A DNA stretch of 60,702 nucleotides, from positions 1-60,702 of the forward strand of contig JAFWXR010000008.1 of assembly GCA_017517965.1 (NCBI GenBank). The letters run 5' to 3'. The stretch is from Clostridia bacterium. GTDB lineage: Bacteria; Bacillota; Clostridia; Oscillospirales; Feifaniaceae. Positions 34,501 to 44,711 of this stretch are shown piece after piece. The notes under the pieces are model-generated. The model was not told where the DNA came from. It did not search any database and saw nothing but the letters and a program-made list of their open reading frames with translations. Every line of letters starts with the position of its first letter. Positions within the stretch are counted from its first letter, which is position 1. The position numbers and the translations under genes were made by a program.

Positions 34501-35336
34501 GAAATGTACTTTCGCTTAAAGACGTAACGATGCAGTTTGGCGGTGTCGTTGCGGTAAACAATCTTTCAATGGACGTAAACGAGGGTGAAATCGTTTCGCT
34601 TATCGGACCCAACGGTGCAGGTAAGACGACGGTATTCAACGTAATCACGGGCGTTTACGAGGCTACCAACGGCAGAATTCTGTTTAACGAAGAAGTAATG
34701 CTTGAAAATTACCCCAAGGGCAAGATGAAGAAGCTCTATAAGGGTGAGAATGCAGGCGTTTACAAAAAATCGGTAGTTAAACTGCCCGATAAAATTACAA
34801 AAATGGGCATTGCAAGAACGTTCCAGAATATCCGACTTTTTAAGTCGATGACGGTGTTTGAAAACGTGCTTGTTGCAATGCATCTCCGCCGTAAGAGCAA
34901 CGTGTTTACGGCAACCTTCAAGCTCAATATGAAAGAAGAAAAGGCTATGCGTGAAAAAGCGCTTGAACTTCTTTGTGAAGTCGGCCTTGAGGACGTTAAG
35001 GACGAACTTGCAACCTCTCTTCCCTACGGTAAGCAGAGAAGGCTTGAAATCGCAAGGGCACTTGCAACACAGCCGACACTTCTTCTTCTTGACGAGCCTG
35101 CAGCAGGTATGAATCCGCAGGAAACGGATGAACTTACGGCGTTTATCAAGCATATAAGAGATAAATTTAATCTCACGGTGCTTCTCATTGAGCATCATAT
35201 GAATCTCGTTATGGACATTTCTGACCGTATATACGTAATTGACTTCGGTAAACTCATTTCAAGCGGTACACCTGAGGTCGTTCAGGCGGATCAGCGTGTT
35301 ATTGATGCATATCTGGGGGTGACTGAAGATGAGTAA
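34497..35336 (+). CDS. livG: Branched-chain amino acid ABC ATPase LivG
   Basis: 279 residues with Walker [11 protein letters not shown]-loop region [11 protein letters not shown], signature [15 protein letters not shown] and Walker [14 protein letters not shown]. Compared with typical LivG of about 255 residues it has an extra stretch of about 25 lysine-rich residues between the Walker A and Q loop ([21 protein letters not shown]). It powers import together with LivF. Overlaps livM by four bases and livF by eight. Confidence 0.95.
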   Translation: MRNVLSLKDVTMQFGGVVAVNNLSMDVNEGEIVSLIGPNGAGKTTVFNVITGVYEATNGRILFNEEVMLENYPKGKMKKLYKGENAGVYKKSVVKLPDKITKMGIARTFQNIRLFKSMTVFENVLVAMHLRRKSNVFTATFKLNMKEEKAMREKALELLCEVGLEDVKDELATSLPYGKQRRLEIARALATQPTLLLLDEPAAGMNPQETDELTAFIKHIRDKFNLTVLLIEHHMNLVMDISDRIYVIDFGKLISSGTPEVVQADQRVIDAYLGVTEDE

Positions 35337-36051
35337 TATTCTTGAAATCAGGGACCTTACGGTATCCTACGGCGGTATTGAAGCCGTAAAGGGCATTTCA
35401 CTTGACGTGCCCGAGGGTGAAATTGTTACGCTTATCGGTGCAAACGGTGCGGGTAAGAGTACGACACTTAAAACGATAGCAGGTCTTGTTAAATCAAAGA
35501 CGGCGTCTATCAAATTTATGGGCAATGAAATTTCAGGAATGACACCCGATAAGATAGTTACGAGCGGTATCACGCTTGTTCCCGAGGGAAGAAGGGTTTT
35601 CCCAAACCTTACGGTAAAGGAAAATCTTCGTATCGGTGCATATCTGAGAAAAGACAGCCTGGAGGCTGACTTTGAATATGTTTACGGCCTTTTCCCCCGA
35701 CTTAAAGAGAGGGAATGGCAGCTTGCAGGCACACTCTCAGGCGGTGAACAGCAGATGCTTGCCGTTGCAAGAGCGCTTATGAGCAAGCCAAAACTCATTA
35801 TGATGGATGAACCGTCACTCGGTCTTGCACCGCTGGTGGTTAAGAGCATTTTTGATATTATCAAGACCATAAACGAACAGGGTATAACTGTACTTCTTAT
35901 CGAGCAGAATGCAAATATGGCGCTTCAGGCGGCAAATACTGCATACGTGCTTGAAACAGGAAGAATCACAATGACGGGCGCGGGCAGTGAACTGCTTCGT
36001 GACGAACGTATTAAAGAGGCATATCTCGGAAAGAGCAAAAAGGAGAAATAA
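35329..36051 (+). CDS. livF: Branched-chain amino acid ABC ATPase LivF
   Basis: 240 residues with Walker A GANGAGKST, LVPEGRRVFPNLTV (typical LivF block), signature LSGGEQQMLAVARAL and Walker B LIMMDEPSLGLAP. Second ATPase of the transporter. It starts inside the end of livG, and the asnS ATG follows its stop codon with no gap. Confidence 0.95.
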   Translation: MSNILEIRDLTVSYGGIEAVKGISLDVPEGEIVTLIGANGAGKSTTLKTIAGLVKSKTASIKFMGNEISGMTPDKIVTSGITLVPEGRRVFPNLTVKENLRIGAYLRKDSLEADFEYVYGLFPRLKEREWQLAGTLSGGEQQMLAVARALMSKPKLIMMDEPSLGLAPLVVKSIFDIIKTINEQGITVLLIEQNANMALQAANTAYVLETGRITMTGAGSELLRDERIKEAYLGKSKKEK

Positions 36052-37445
<1,394 letters not shown>

Positions 37446-37446
<1 letters not shown>

Positions 37447-38108
37447 TGAAACTTGAAGTTATAGCAAAAATAAGAACTGATTTTCCGACAAAGTTCGGTC
37501 TGCCGAGGCAGAGCGGTCTTGTCCCCGGGCTTTGCGGAAAAATAGTTTTCGAGAAAAAGTACAGAAACCCACAGGCGCTACGAGGGCTTGAGGGTTTCTC
37601 GCATATTTGGCTGATATGGGGCTTTAATCTGGCAAAAAAAGAGGATTGGTCGCCGACCGTGCGACCGCCACGACTTGGCGGTAATACCCGTATGGGCGTT
37701 TTTGCGACACGTTCACCGTTTCGCCCAAACAGTATTGGGCTTTCGTGTGTGAAGCTTGAAAAAATAGAGGGGGATACCCTCTACGTGTCGGGCATTGACC
37801 TTGCGGATAACACGCCGATATATGACATCAAGCCTTATCTGCCCTATGCAGATGCGAAAATTGATGCAACGGGCGGTTTTGCCGAAAACGTCGAGCCGTA
37901 TATGCTGGAAGTTGAGTTTGATGAGGAATTACTTTCGCTTCTCCCCGAAGATAAGAGGGAGGGGGCAATCGGTATGCTCTCGCAGGACCCGAGGCCGTCG
38001 TATAACGACGACGAAGACCGCATTTTCGGCGTGGAATACGCAGGATATGACGTACGTTTTAAGGTGAAAAATAAAACCCTCACAGTATGTGAAGTGATAA
38101 AGAGATAA
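37446..38108 (+). CDS. trmO: tRNA (t6A37) N6-methyltransferase TrmO (TsaA/YaeB family)
   Basis: 220 residues; the ATG overlaps the asnS stop (TGATG). TrmO motifs are present: FPTKFGLPRQSGL, LEGFSHIWLIWGF, RPPRLGGNTRMGVFATRSPF, RPNSIGLSCVKL and IYDIKPYLPYADA. The enzyme uses SAM to methylate t6A at position 37 of certain tRNAs. It follows asnS directly, giving two tRNA-related genes on one transcript. Its 3' end meets a transposase remnant. Confidence 0.92.
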
Positions 38109-38230
38109 TCCGTGACGAAAATGATTATCGGGAAATATGGGAATATATAGACACCAACGCATACAAATGGGAAGAAGACTGTTTTTACAATAAAAAAGAG
38201 ATTGTCAATAGGAGTTGTACTCTTAATTAG
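38108..38230 (+). pseudogene. C-terminal remnant of an IS200-like (RAYT, Y1) transposase
   Basis: The frame from 38108 to the TAG at 38228-38230 reads IRDENDYREIWEYIDTNAYK and then WEEDCFYNKKE. This closely matches the usual C-terminus of REP-associated tyrosine transposases (xNExDYxxIWxYIDTNPxKWxEDxxY). The catalytic HUH and Tyr regions are missing and no start codon is present. It abuts the trmO stop codon, so the original element was cut or decayed there. A 14 bp palindrome lies 25 bases downstream. Confidence 0.75.
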
Positions 38231-38254
38231 ATTAAGTGATTTGAAGACTAAACG

Positions 38255-38284
38255 TAATCCCCACCGATCTATCGGTGGGGATTA
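38255..38284. repeat. Perfect 14 bp palindrome after the transposase remnant
   Basis: TAATCCCCACCGAT-CT-ATCGGTGGGGATTA. It may be the REP-type hairpin recognised by the lost transposase, and may also work as a terminator for the convergent trmO and GIY-YIG genes, although neither side has a good T tract. Confidence 0.65.
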
Positions 38285-38298
38285 TACATTTGAGTATA

Positions 38299-38967
38299 TT
38301 ATTTTCTATAAATATCTATTGGGTTGCCGTCTGCATCTTTCCAAACAGTCCAGCCATTGTTAGAATGCCCCAGTGCAATCCAACCAGCATTTGTGGGAGA
38401 GTTTGCATCCGTAGTTGCGAGAAGAACATTATCCTTAATCGGAGCATTTTTTCGAGCCTCGGGGACCCAACCTTCTTTGGTTGGAGCGCAAATGCTATCT
38501 TTTTCGACAGATAGTTTGCCATCTACTACAAGCATAGTTGCAGTAACTTTACCAAAGCCTTTAACATTTTGAGAGAGATAATATTTGCCGTCGGGAATAA
38601 GAGCCCAATCGTTTTTTATTTTGTGTTCTTCGGTAGCAGCAATAAAGACTTCTTCTTTCGTTAATGTTTCTGGGAAAATCTGTTTTCCCTCAAAAGATGA
38701 TAGCAATTGAACAACTAAATCTGCATCTAATGAAAATAGTTCGGATCCTTGAACATTACTTTTTCCGAAAATTTCATCAAGGAGTTTTTCTTTTTCGTCG
38801 TAATCTTCAACTTCAATTGCAAACTTTCTTTTAAGTCCTACAACATTAAAGTATCCGTTACGTTCTAATTGGTACATTCTACTTTCGTAGTTTTCGGTTC
38901 CGGTTTTGCCTATTTTAATAAGCCCAGGCACGACGGTTGTCATTACATAAATGATTCCTTTTGCCAC
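38299..38967 (-). CDS. GIY-YIG (T5orf172-type) domain protein with DUF4357
   Basis: 222 residues. Residues 1-75 match the short GIY-YIG/T5orf172 pattern (GIIYVMTTVVPGLIKIGKTG, YESRMYQLERNGYFNVVGL, EKEKLLDEIF), and residues 140-222 match DUF4357 (VDGKLSVEKDS, NNGWTVWKDADGNPIDIYRK). The GTG start is eight bases after GGAG. Such proteins occur in accessory DNA, often near mobile or defence genes; nuclease activity is not proven. The gene sits beside a transposase remnant, and its codon use differs somewhat from its neighbours, so transfer is plausible. Confidence 0.75.
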   Translation of the reverse strand: MAKGIIYVMTTVVPGLIKIGKTGTENYESRMYQLERNGYFNVVGLKRKFAIEVEDYDEKEKLLDEIFGKSNVQGSELFSLDADLVVQLLSSFEGKQIFPETLTKEEVFIAATEEHKIKNDWALIPDGKYYLSQNVKGFGKVTATMLVVDGKLSVEKDSICAPTKEGWVPEARKNAPIKDNVLLATTDANSPTNAGWIALGHSNNGWTVWKDADGNPIDIYRK

Positions 38968-39066
38968 AATGTTATCTCCTTAATGTTTTATCTGTGTACC
39001 GTATTTTATCATAATTACAAAGAACTTTCAATTATTTTCCATTTCTTTATTTGTAATGCATGCAAC

Positions 39067-39100
39067 AAAAAAGAGATTGTCGGGTGACAATCTCTTTTTT
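39067..39100. terminator. Terminator of the carbohydrate operon
   Basis: AAGAGATTGTC/GACAATCTCTT stem with A and T tracts on both sides; it ends the minus-strand operon and can also act forward. Confidence 0.9.
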
Positions 39101-39112
39101 ATTTGGTTTAAA

Positions 39113-40954
39113 TTAGTTCTGGCGGAGCTGTGTCTTATGAATGATAGCTGTTGTATCCTTCTTAAGATTGATAACTTCGTATTCGCCCATATCTGCAGGT
39201 ACGCAGATAACGTCAAGATAGTTTGCAATGTAGAACTTTGAAGGATCCTTCTTTGAAACGATCTTAACCTGCTCGCCGTCAACAACTGAAAGAACGTGGA
39301 ATACGCCGTTTGTATCATCGTCGTACTTCGTTACGAACTTAACGTTTCTGAGGTTGAAGTAGAGCATCGGGTTGTTACCAACGTAGTATTCTTCCCAGTC
39401 CTCGCCGCCACGGATGTGTTCGGGCTCTGTGTGAGCAACCTTTTCAACCCAGTCTGCGTTACGGTCTCTTACGAGAACCTTGTCGCCGTGGTATGTGTGA
39501 ATCGGTCTCGGCTTGCCGTCGAAGTCCTTACGGAGATAGTCATACATCTTGTATGTGTATGAACCAACTGTAAGTGAACCGATTTCAAGGATAAGCTGGT
39601 TTCTACCTGAAGCGTGGATTGTACCTGCAGGAATTGTTACCTGAGTACCGGGCTTACTCTCAACTGAGTAAACGTACTTCTGATAGTCGATAGGAGTAGC
39701 GTTCTTTTCAGATTCCTTAGCAGCTGCAACGAAGTCGTCAACAGAAATGCCGTTGTTGAAGCCGAGGTATGTGCGAGCGCCGTTACCTGCTTCGATAATG
39801 TAGTAAGATTCGTCCTGACGGCCAAGCTCGTTGTTGTTCTTAACAACGTAGTCTTCGTCGGGATGGCACTGAATCGACATGTTACCTGAAGCATGGATTG
39901 TATCGTCGTAGTTGAAACGAATCGGGAAGTAATCGCCGAATGTATCAACAGACTGCTTGCCCATAAGTGAAAGGGGCTTTGACTGAACGAGTGTATAGAA
40001 GGGGAATTCGTATCTTACACCGTCAACTACGTATACGATAGAAACTTCCATCGGAATCATATCGAAGATCCATGCACAGTTCTTCATTTCCTTGGGAAGA
40101 TTTCTTCTCGTCATGATGGAGTAACCGCCCCATACACCTTCAAGGTAAACGGGCTTTGTACGGAAGGGGTACTTAAGACCCTTTTCGAAGATCTGCATCA
40201 TTGTCTTGAAGGGCATCATCTTAAGGTTAGTTGAATCTACACCGATTATGTAGTAGTCCATAGCCTTTGTCTTCATAAGCTGATGACGGAGTTCAAGACC
40301 GAGTTCATAGTCTACATAGTAGCAACGACGGCATGTAGCCTTGAAGCCAAGTGCTGACTTGCGGCCGATGTTCTTGTAGTGACCGTTCTTAACGTTGAGA
40401 ACAGTGTGAAGAGGAGTCTGGTCAACGTAAATGTTCTTGTCGTTGAGAACACGGAGTGTTTCGCAGAGTGCGCCGTAACCGCAAACGATTGTTACGCCTT
40501 CGCCGCTTCTTCTGAATGAACGGATCTTCTTGAGGAAGTTTGCAAGTTTCTTTTCATCAAAGAGATCTTCATACTTACCTTCAAATCTTCTACCGTAAAG
40601 AAGAACGGGATCCTGTTCCTTGTCCATGGGGAGACATTTTTCTTCGATCATCTTATCAAGAACTTCTTCGTCCTTGTAAAGATCTTCTACGTTAAGGATT
40701 GTGCACTTAACGCCACGGAGGTTTAACTGCTGTGAAACAAGTGTTGCAACCTGATCGATAGGAGCAGTAGCATAACCGTCCATACCGAATATAACTGTCT
40801 TTCTCTTTGCAAGACCTTTAACAGCAAGGTCAGCAAGTGCTTCAGCAACTGCAGCGTTGCCGTTTACGATTGACTTTGTGTCGATACCCTTAGAATCGAT
40901 CGCATTAAACGCATTAGGATCGTCATAAGGATAGGGGTTGAACATAAAACTCAT
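39113..40954 (-). CDS. Class I phosphomannose-isomerase-like protein with degenerate kinase-like N-terminal domain
   Basis: 613 residues. The N-terminal 200 residues look like a uridine-kinase-type fold, but the P-loop is lost (FGMDGYATAPIDQVA in place of GxSGSGKS). The C-terminal 350 residues are a cupin of the class I PMI type with candidate metal ligands in SIQCHPDEDY, ESYYIIEAG and IPAGTIHASG. It probably isomerises a phosphorylated or free hexose, or senses one. Last gene of the minus-strand operon, 104 bases after the isomerase-like gene; that gap holds a pseudoknot-like leader. A separate conventional manA is at 45446, so this one likely has another substrate. Confidence 0.8.
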   Translation of the reverse strand: MSFMFNPYPYDDPNAFNAIDSKGIDTKSIVNGNAAVAEALADLAVKGLAKRKTVIFGMDGYATAPIDQVATLVSQQLNLRGVKCTILNVEDLYKDEEVLDKMIEEKCLPMDKEQDPVLLYGRRFEGKYEDLFDEKKLANFLKKIRSFRRSGEGVTIVCGYGALCETLRVLNDKNIYVDQTPLHTVLNVKNGHYKNIGRKSALGFKATCRRCYYVDYELGLELRHQLMKTKAMDYYIIGVDSTNLKMMPFKTMMQIFEKGLKYPFRTKPVYLEGVWGGYSIMTRRNLPKEMKNCAWIFDMIPMEVSIVYVVDGVRYEFPFYTLVQSKPLSLMGKQSVDTFGDYFPIRFNYDDTIHASGNMSIQCHPDEDYVVKNNNELGRQDESYYIIEAGNGARTYLGFNNGISVDDFVAAAKESEKNATPIDYQKYVYSVESKPGTQVTIPAGTIHASGRNQLILEIGSLTVGSYTYKMYDYLRKDFDGKPRPIHTYHGDKVLVRDRNADWVEKVAHTEPEHIRGGEDWEEYYVGNNPMLYFNLRNVKFVTKYDDDTNGVFHVLSVVDGEQVKIVSKKDPSKFYIANYLDVICVPADMGEYEVINLKKDTTAIIHKTQLRQN

Positions 40955-40970
40955 TTTCTATTCCTTTCTC

Positions 40971-41041
40971 CCGTGCCGGAAGATATTTTTATTTTCAGTC
41001 TGCCCGATTGGCACGGTTTATCGGGCAGAATTATGAAAATA
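40971..41041 (-). promoter_or_regulatory. Predicted leader pseudoknot before the PMI-like gene
   Basis: On the minus-strand RNA an outer stem (41041-41034/40997-40990) and a 9 bp stem CTGCCCGAT/ATCGGGCAG (41028-41020/41008-41000) enclose a loop containing CCGTGCC (41016-41010). This loop is complementary to GGCACGG (40977-40971), directly before the ribosome binding region GGAGAAAGGA. The result is an H-type pseudoknot of 9 + 7 pairs. No T tract follows, so it is not a simple terminator. Confidence 0.5.
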
Positions 41042-41058
41042 CTGATTTATACAGGCTC

Positions 41059-42492
41059 TTAGCCTACAAAATGATATTCGAAACCGAGCATATCAGCAAG
41101 CTGCTCAACTTCCTTGGTGTAGTCACCCGGAACGATGCCGTAGTGCTGGTTTACACCGATCTTGATAAGTTCGTTCCATACTTCTTCGGGTGAAAGTGTT
41201 TCGTGAACGAAGTCAGCATGTGAATAACTTGCGAGATAGTGCTTTGTGGGGATTGCAGTAAGCTTTAAGCATACCATCTTCATCTTGCCGTTGTTTTCTG
41301 ACATATGAAGAACCGTATATTCTCCTTCGGGGAATACGTACCATGCAAAAGGTGCACCTGCATATTTCCACTTTGATTTAGCAAATCTTTCATCGCGTGC
41401 AACGATTGTACCGTTAGCATCGCCTCTGTAATCGTTGGGACCTGCGTGACCGCATGCAATGCAGTTACGGTTCTTAACGATGTAGAAGGGTTCGATAAAG
41501 TTCGCTCTCTTTCCGCCTGAAAGGAGACGGAGAATGTATGTAGCAAGGCCGTTGCCTATGTCACCTTCGGGAACACAGGTAAGCTTTGATTCTGCAGTTG
41601 TGGGCATAAAGCCGGGACGCAGACCTACGTGACCGAAGAGAACGGTGTCGATATCGTTGAGTACCGTAAGGTCAAGACCGTATTTTGCTGAAAGCTTTTC
41701 AACGGCGATTGAAGCCTTGACGGAAGCATCAAACTTTTCATAGTCAACGTTGGGGTAGAACTTGAAGGAAGCCTTGATTTCGTCTGTAACCTTCTTGAGT
41801 TCTTCATCCGTAACCTGCTCAATCTCGTCGCAGAGTTCTGCAACTGAGAGGAAGTGAAGTTCGGGACCGACCTTCTGGAATATGTTGTACGGATCGAGAT
41901 ACGTGCTCCACATTGCTTCGTTGAAGCAAGCGAGGAGACCTACCGTTGAGTCACGCAGAACGCTTCTTGCCTTGGCAGCGGCGATGAACACCTTTGCCTT
42001 TTCCATAACAACGTCCATCGTGCCGAGAATTGTGTCCTTCATGGGACGGTTGAAACGTGCGAAGTCACCTGAAGATTCCTGCACGCCTACAAGTGCGCCG
42101 GCTGAAAGGAAGTCGAGGAACTGATCTTCGTCGTTAGTGTCCGTTACGTATACGCCTTCACGTACGAAGCTTGCGAGAAGTACGGGCATTTCGGGCATAT
42201 TGCGCAGGAAGCGAATCCATGCAAAGTCTTCCGCCCATGAAAGATATGATGCGATAACGCAGTCAACCTTCTCGTTGAAGAAAGCGGAAATTGCCTTGTC
42301 AACGTCTTCTCTCTCGTAGGTGATGCCGGTGTAAACGACTTCACCCATTTTTTCTAAGTTTTTGATGATTTCTTTTTCTTCGATAAGTTTTCTTTCACCG
42401 TAAGTACCGTGTTCGGTACCTTCGCCAAGCTGTTTAAAGCGGGGTGAACCGATGAGAAGAAGACCAATCTTGGCAGGTCTTTCATTTACCAT
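41059..42492 (-). CDS. L-fucose/L-arabinose isomerase-family protein
   Basis: 477 residues. N-terminal Rossmann-like domain (KIGLLLIGSPRFKQLGEG), then the isomerase core with CFNEAMWSTYLDP-type glutamate region, FGHVGLRPGFMPTTAESKL, the highly conserved CVPEGDIGNGLATYIL and ANFIEPF, and a C-terminal domain with HADFVHE. The fucose/arabinose isomerase family converts aldoses to ketoses with Mn2+. AAGGAG precedes the ATG; the gene starts 14 bases after the glycosidase stop. The operon context suggests it handles a sugar released by that enzyme, but the exact sugar is unknown. Confidence 0.82.
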   Translation of the reverse strand: MVNERPAKIGLLLIGSPRFKQLGEGTEHGTYGERKLIEEKEIIKNLEKMGEVVYTGITYEREDVDKAISAFFNEKVDCVIASYLSWAEDFAWIRFLRNMPEMPVLLASFVREGVYVTDTNDEDQFLDFLSAGALVGVQESSGDFARFNRPMKDTILGTMDVVMEKAKVFIAAAKARSVLRDSTVGLLACFNEAMWSTYLDPYNIFQKVGPELHFLSVAELCDEIEQVTDEELKKVTDEIKASFKFYPNVDYEKFDASVKASIAVEKLSAKYGLDLTVLNDIDTVLFGHVGLRPGFMPTTAESKLTCVPEGDIGNGLATYILRLLSGGKRANFIEPFYIVKNRNCIACGHAGPNDYRGDANGTIVARDERFAKSKWKYAGAPFAWYVFPEGEYTVLHMSENNGKMKMVCLKLTAIPTKHYLASYSHADFVHETLSPEEVWNELIKIGVNQHYGIVPGDYTKEVEQLADMLGFEYHFVG

Positions 42493-42506
42493 AGTCTTAA
42501 TCTCCT

Positions 42507-44465
42507 TTATATAGTTTTGAATTTACCGTTGTAGAGTATTACAAAGCCGCCCGTTGTGATTTCGGGGAGGCGGATTGTACCGTCCTTACCGATTTTGAGC
42601 TTATGCTCGTCCTGATTTGTTACGAACTTTGCATACTTGCAGGATGCCGCAACTTCGGGAGAAATGTGAAGAACAGCGTCTTTTACACTTCTTTCAAAAT
42701 CGTCATAGTTTGTAAGACAGAAATTGTAATATACACCGTCAGCATCTGTGCCCGTGATGGTACTGCACGCAATAGTGTCGTATTCGCAGGTAACCTTTGC
42801 AAAGGGCTTTTTGCCGAGTATGCTGAGCGTTGTTTTGAGGTTGTGTGATCTTAAGGGAAGACCTACACCGTGCTTGACGTTGGGATCCATAAATCCGTAT
42901 TTTTCGATAAGGTCAACACAGTTTTCATGAATCTTGTAACCGAGCTCGGCACGGTCATAGAAGAATACGGGATGCGTCTTTGCAAATTCAGCAATCTGAG
43001 TAAGTTCTTCCTCTGAGAGACCGTCCTTCGTCGGAATGAGAAGCATATCAAGACCGAGAGGATTCTTTTCAAGGTCGCACGCCCTTGTGATGTCGGGTGT
43101 GTAACCGAGTTCTCTGAGCTGTTTGTAAACTGCCCTCATATCAAATATGGTAGAGTTTTTAAGTTTTGAAACAGCAAGCTCGTCACCGTTCTCAAGAGCA
43201 TCTGCATATGCTATCGAATGCTGTGAATAGAGAATGCCTATTCCACTGCGCTGTTTGTGCGCTTCTGCTATGTAGGGTGAGAGCGAATCGATAAGATGAT
43301 TCATATGAACGGCATCGTCATACTTCTTTGTCTTTCTGCCGTCGTTGTAAATCATACCGAAAAGTTCAGGTTCGGGCGAGTCGGGCAGCGGAACGTCTGC
43401 ACGCCACTCGTAGTAGAAGATACCCTTGAAGGCAGCACCGATTGCCGTATAGGTTTCTCTTTCCCATTCTTTAGGATCGAGGTCGGTTCTTGCGTTGTAT
43501 TCGATAAGCCAAGCGTTCTTGCCGAAGGTTGCCGCAGCACTTTCGGCACCGTCAAGAATGAGCATTGACTGGAATATATCCGTCTTGAATGAGCAACTGT
43601 AGTGTGTGATACCGCAGATGTCCATACCCTCGGAAATATCGAAGTAATCTTCACCCTGAATGGGAGCGCTTACTCTGAAAGGACAGGGCTTGTGGCAGGT
43701 TACCGTTTCTGCATCTGCAAAACCTTCTTTGGCAACTTCAGCACACTTGTTGAGGAAGCCACTCATAACTTCGGTCTGGAACATACGCCAGTTTACCCAG
43801 TCTTCAGGAGACTCGTTGTAGAACGGACGTCTTCTCGGCGGATCGTAATCCTTTGCCTGTTCTTCCGTAAGGAAGCCCTTTTTCACAGCCCATTTTCTGT
43901 ATGCCGCAATCGTATCGGGATGATAGTCGTAAAGACCCGATGACGGATAACTTGCTTCATTATATATCTGATAACTTACGACGTTGTCAAACTGACCGAA
44001 GTGCTTTGCTTCAGCGAGTGTGCCCTGCACGTTATCCTCAAGGATTCCCTCGTGATTCAAGCAGGCACGAACGAACCATGACCATTTGAAAGGCATTTCA
44101 TTACCGTCACGGTCAAGCATCGTAACGTTTTCGTGGTTTCTCAGATTCATGGCATAGCCCTGAAGTCTGATACATGATGCAAGGTCGTTTTCCGTAGCTT
44201 CTTTTATGAGAGCGTCAATAAGCGGAAAATCGTATTTAACGTCGGATTTTCCGTCCCATTCAATATCACCGAGTGCGGCATAACGTACAACGTTAAAGCC
44301 TGCTTCACGCATCATCCTCATATCCTCTTTTGCGAGGGCAAGCCTGTCACCTTCGCCTTCAAGCATAGGAACCTTCTGCGGATGGTATGACGGGTAGTAC
44401 GACTGGCCGATTGCAATGTGTGCAACGCCGTCTTTATATAAAATTCCGTTTTTTACTGAATACAT
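42507..44465 (-). CDS. GH42/A4-type beta-galactosidase-like glycoside hydrolase
   Basis: 652 residues from the ATG at 44465, after AGGAGGC. A (beta/alpha)8 barrel comes first with candidate acid/base Glu170 in SYQIYNEASYP and nucleophile Glu322 in WLIEYNART, then a Rossmann-like middle domain (GIGILYSQHSIAYAD, LLIPTKDGLSEEEL) and a small C-terminal beta domain ending FVILYNGKFKTI, the order found in GH42 enzymes. There is no signal peptide, so it acts on imported oligosaccharides. First gene of the minus-strand operon. Confidence 0.85.
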   Translation of the reverse strand: MYSVKNGILYKDGVAHIAIGQSYYPSYHPQKVPMLEGEGDRLALAKEDMRMMREAGFNVVRYAALGDIEWDGKSDVKYDFPLIDALIKEATENDLASCIRLQGYAMNLRNHENVTMLDRDGNEMPFKWSWFVRACLNHEGILEDNVQGTLAEAKHFGQFDNVVSYQIYNEASYPSSGLYDYHPDTIAAYRKWAVKKGFLTEEQAKDYDPPRRRPFYNESPEDWVNWRMFQTEVMSGFLNKCAEVAKEGFADAETVTCHKPCPFRVSAPIQGEDYFDISEGMDICGITHYSCSFKTDIFQSMLILDGAESAAATFGKNAWLIEYNARTDLDPKEWERETYTAIGAAFKGIFYYEWRADVPLPDSPEPELFGMIYNDGRKTKKYDDAVHMNHLIDSLSPYIAEAHKQRSGIGILYSQHSIAYADALENGDELAVSKLKNSTIFDMRAVYKQLRELGYTPDITRACDLEKNPLGLDMLLIPTKDGLSEEELTQIAEFAKTHPVFFYDRAELGYKIHENCVDLIEKYGFMDPNVKHGVGLPLRSHNLKTTLSILGKKPFAKVTCEYDTIACSTITGTDADGVYYNFCLTNYDDFERSVKDAVLHISPEVAASCKYAKFVTNQDEHKLKIGKDGTIRLPEITTGGFVILYNGKFKTI

Positions 44466-44508
44466 TGATTGCCTCCTGTAAGTTATTTGCCATATCTTGC
44501 TAATATAC

Positions 44509-44537
44509 AGTCTAATACATTTATATTGTAAAGTCAA
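44509..44537 (-). promoter_or_regulatory. Promoter of the glycosidase operon
   Basis: On the minus strand TTGACT (44537-44532), 17 bp spacer, TAGACT (44514-44509). Confidence 0.6.
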
Positions 44538-44660
44538 TACGAAAACGCCGTTTATCACGAAAATTTAAAGAAAAAAATTAAAAAAATCGAGTTGAGGTGG
44601 GTAAAAATACCCCTTGAAGCAAAAAAATGCTGAAATTCACAAGGCGTTGCCTTTACGGTC

Positions 44661-44689
44661 TTGAAAAATGATCACGGGAATGGTATTAT
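44661..44689 (+). promoter_or_regulatory. Promoter of the GDPD-manA operon
   Basis: TTGAAA (44661-44666), 17 bp spacer, TATTAT (44684-44689). Between it and the opposite promoter (44538-44660) the DNA is AT-rich with one small GGGTA/TACCC hairpin at 44599-44612 and no gene. Confidence 0.6.
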
Positions 44690-44711
44690 AATGGTTAACG
44701 GAGGTGTGTTT

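Noticed and set aside
38190-38210. Second terminator half (AAAAAAGAGATTGTC) resembling 39067-39081
   Set aside because: The matching 3' half is absent, and the bases are explained by Lys-Glu-Ile-Val codons of the transposase relic.
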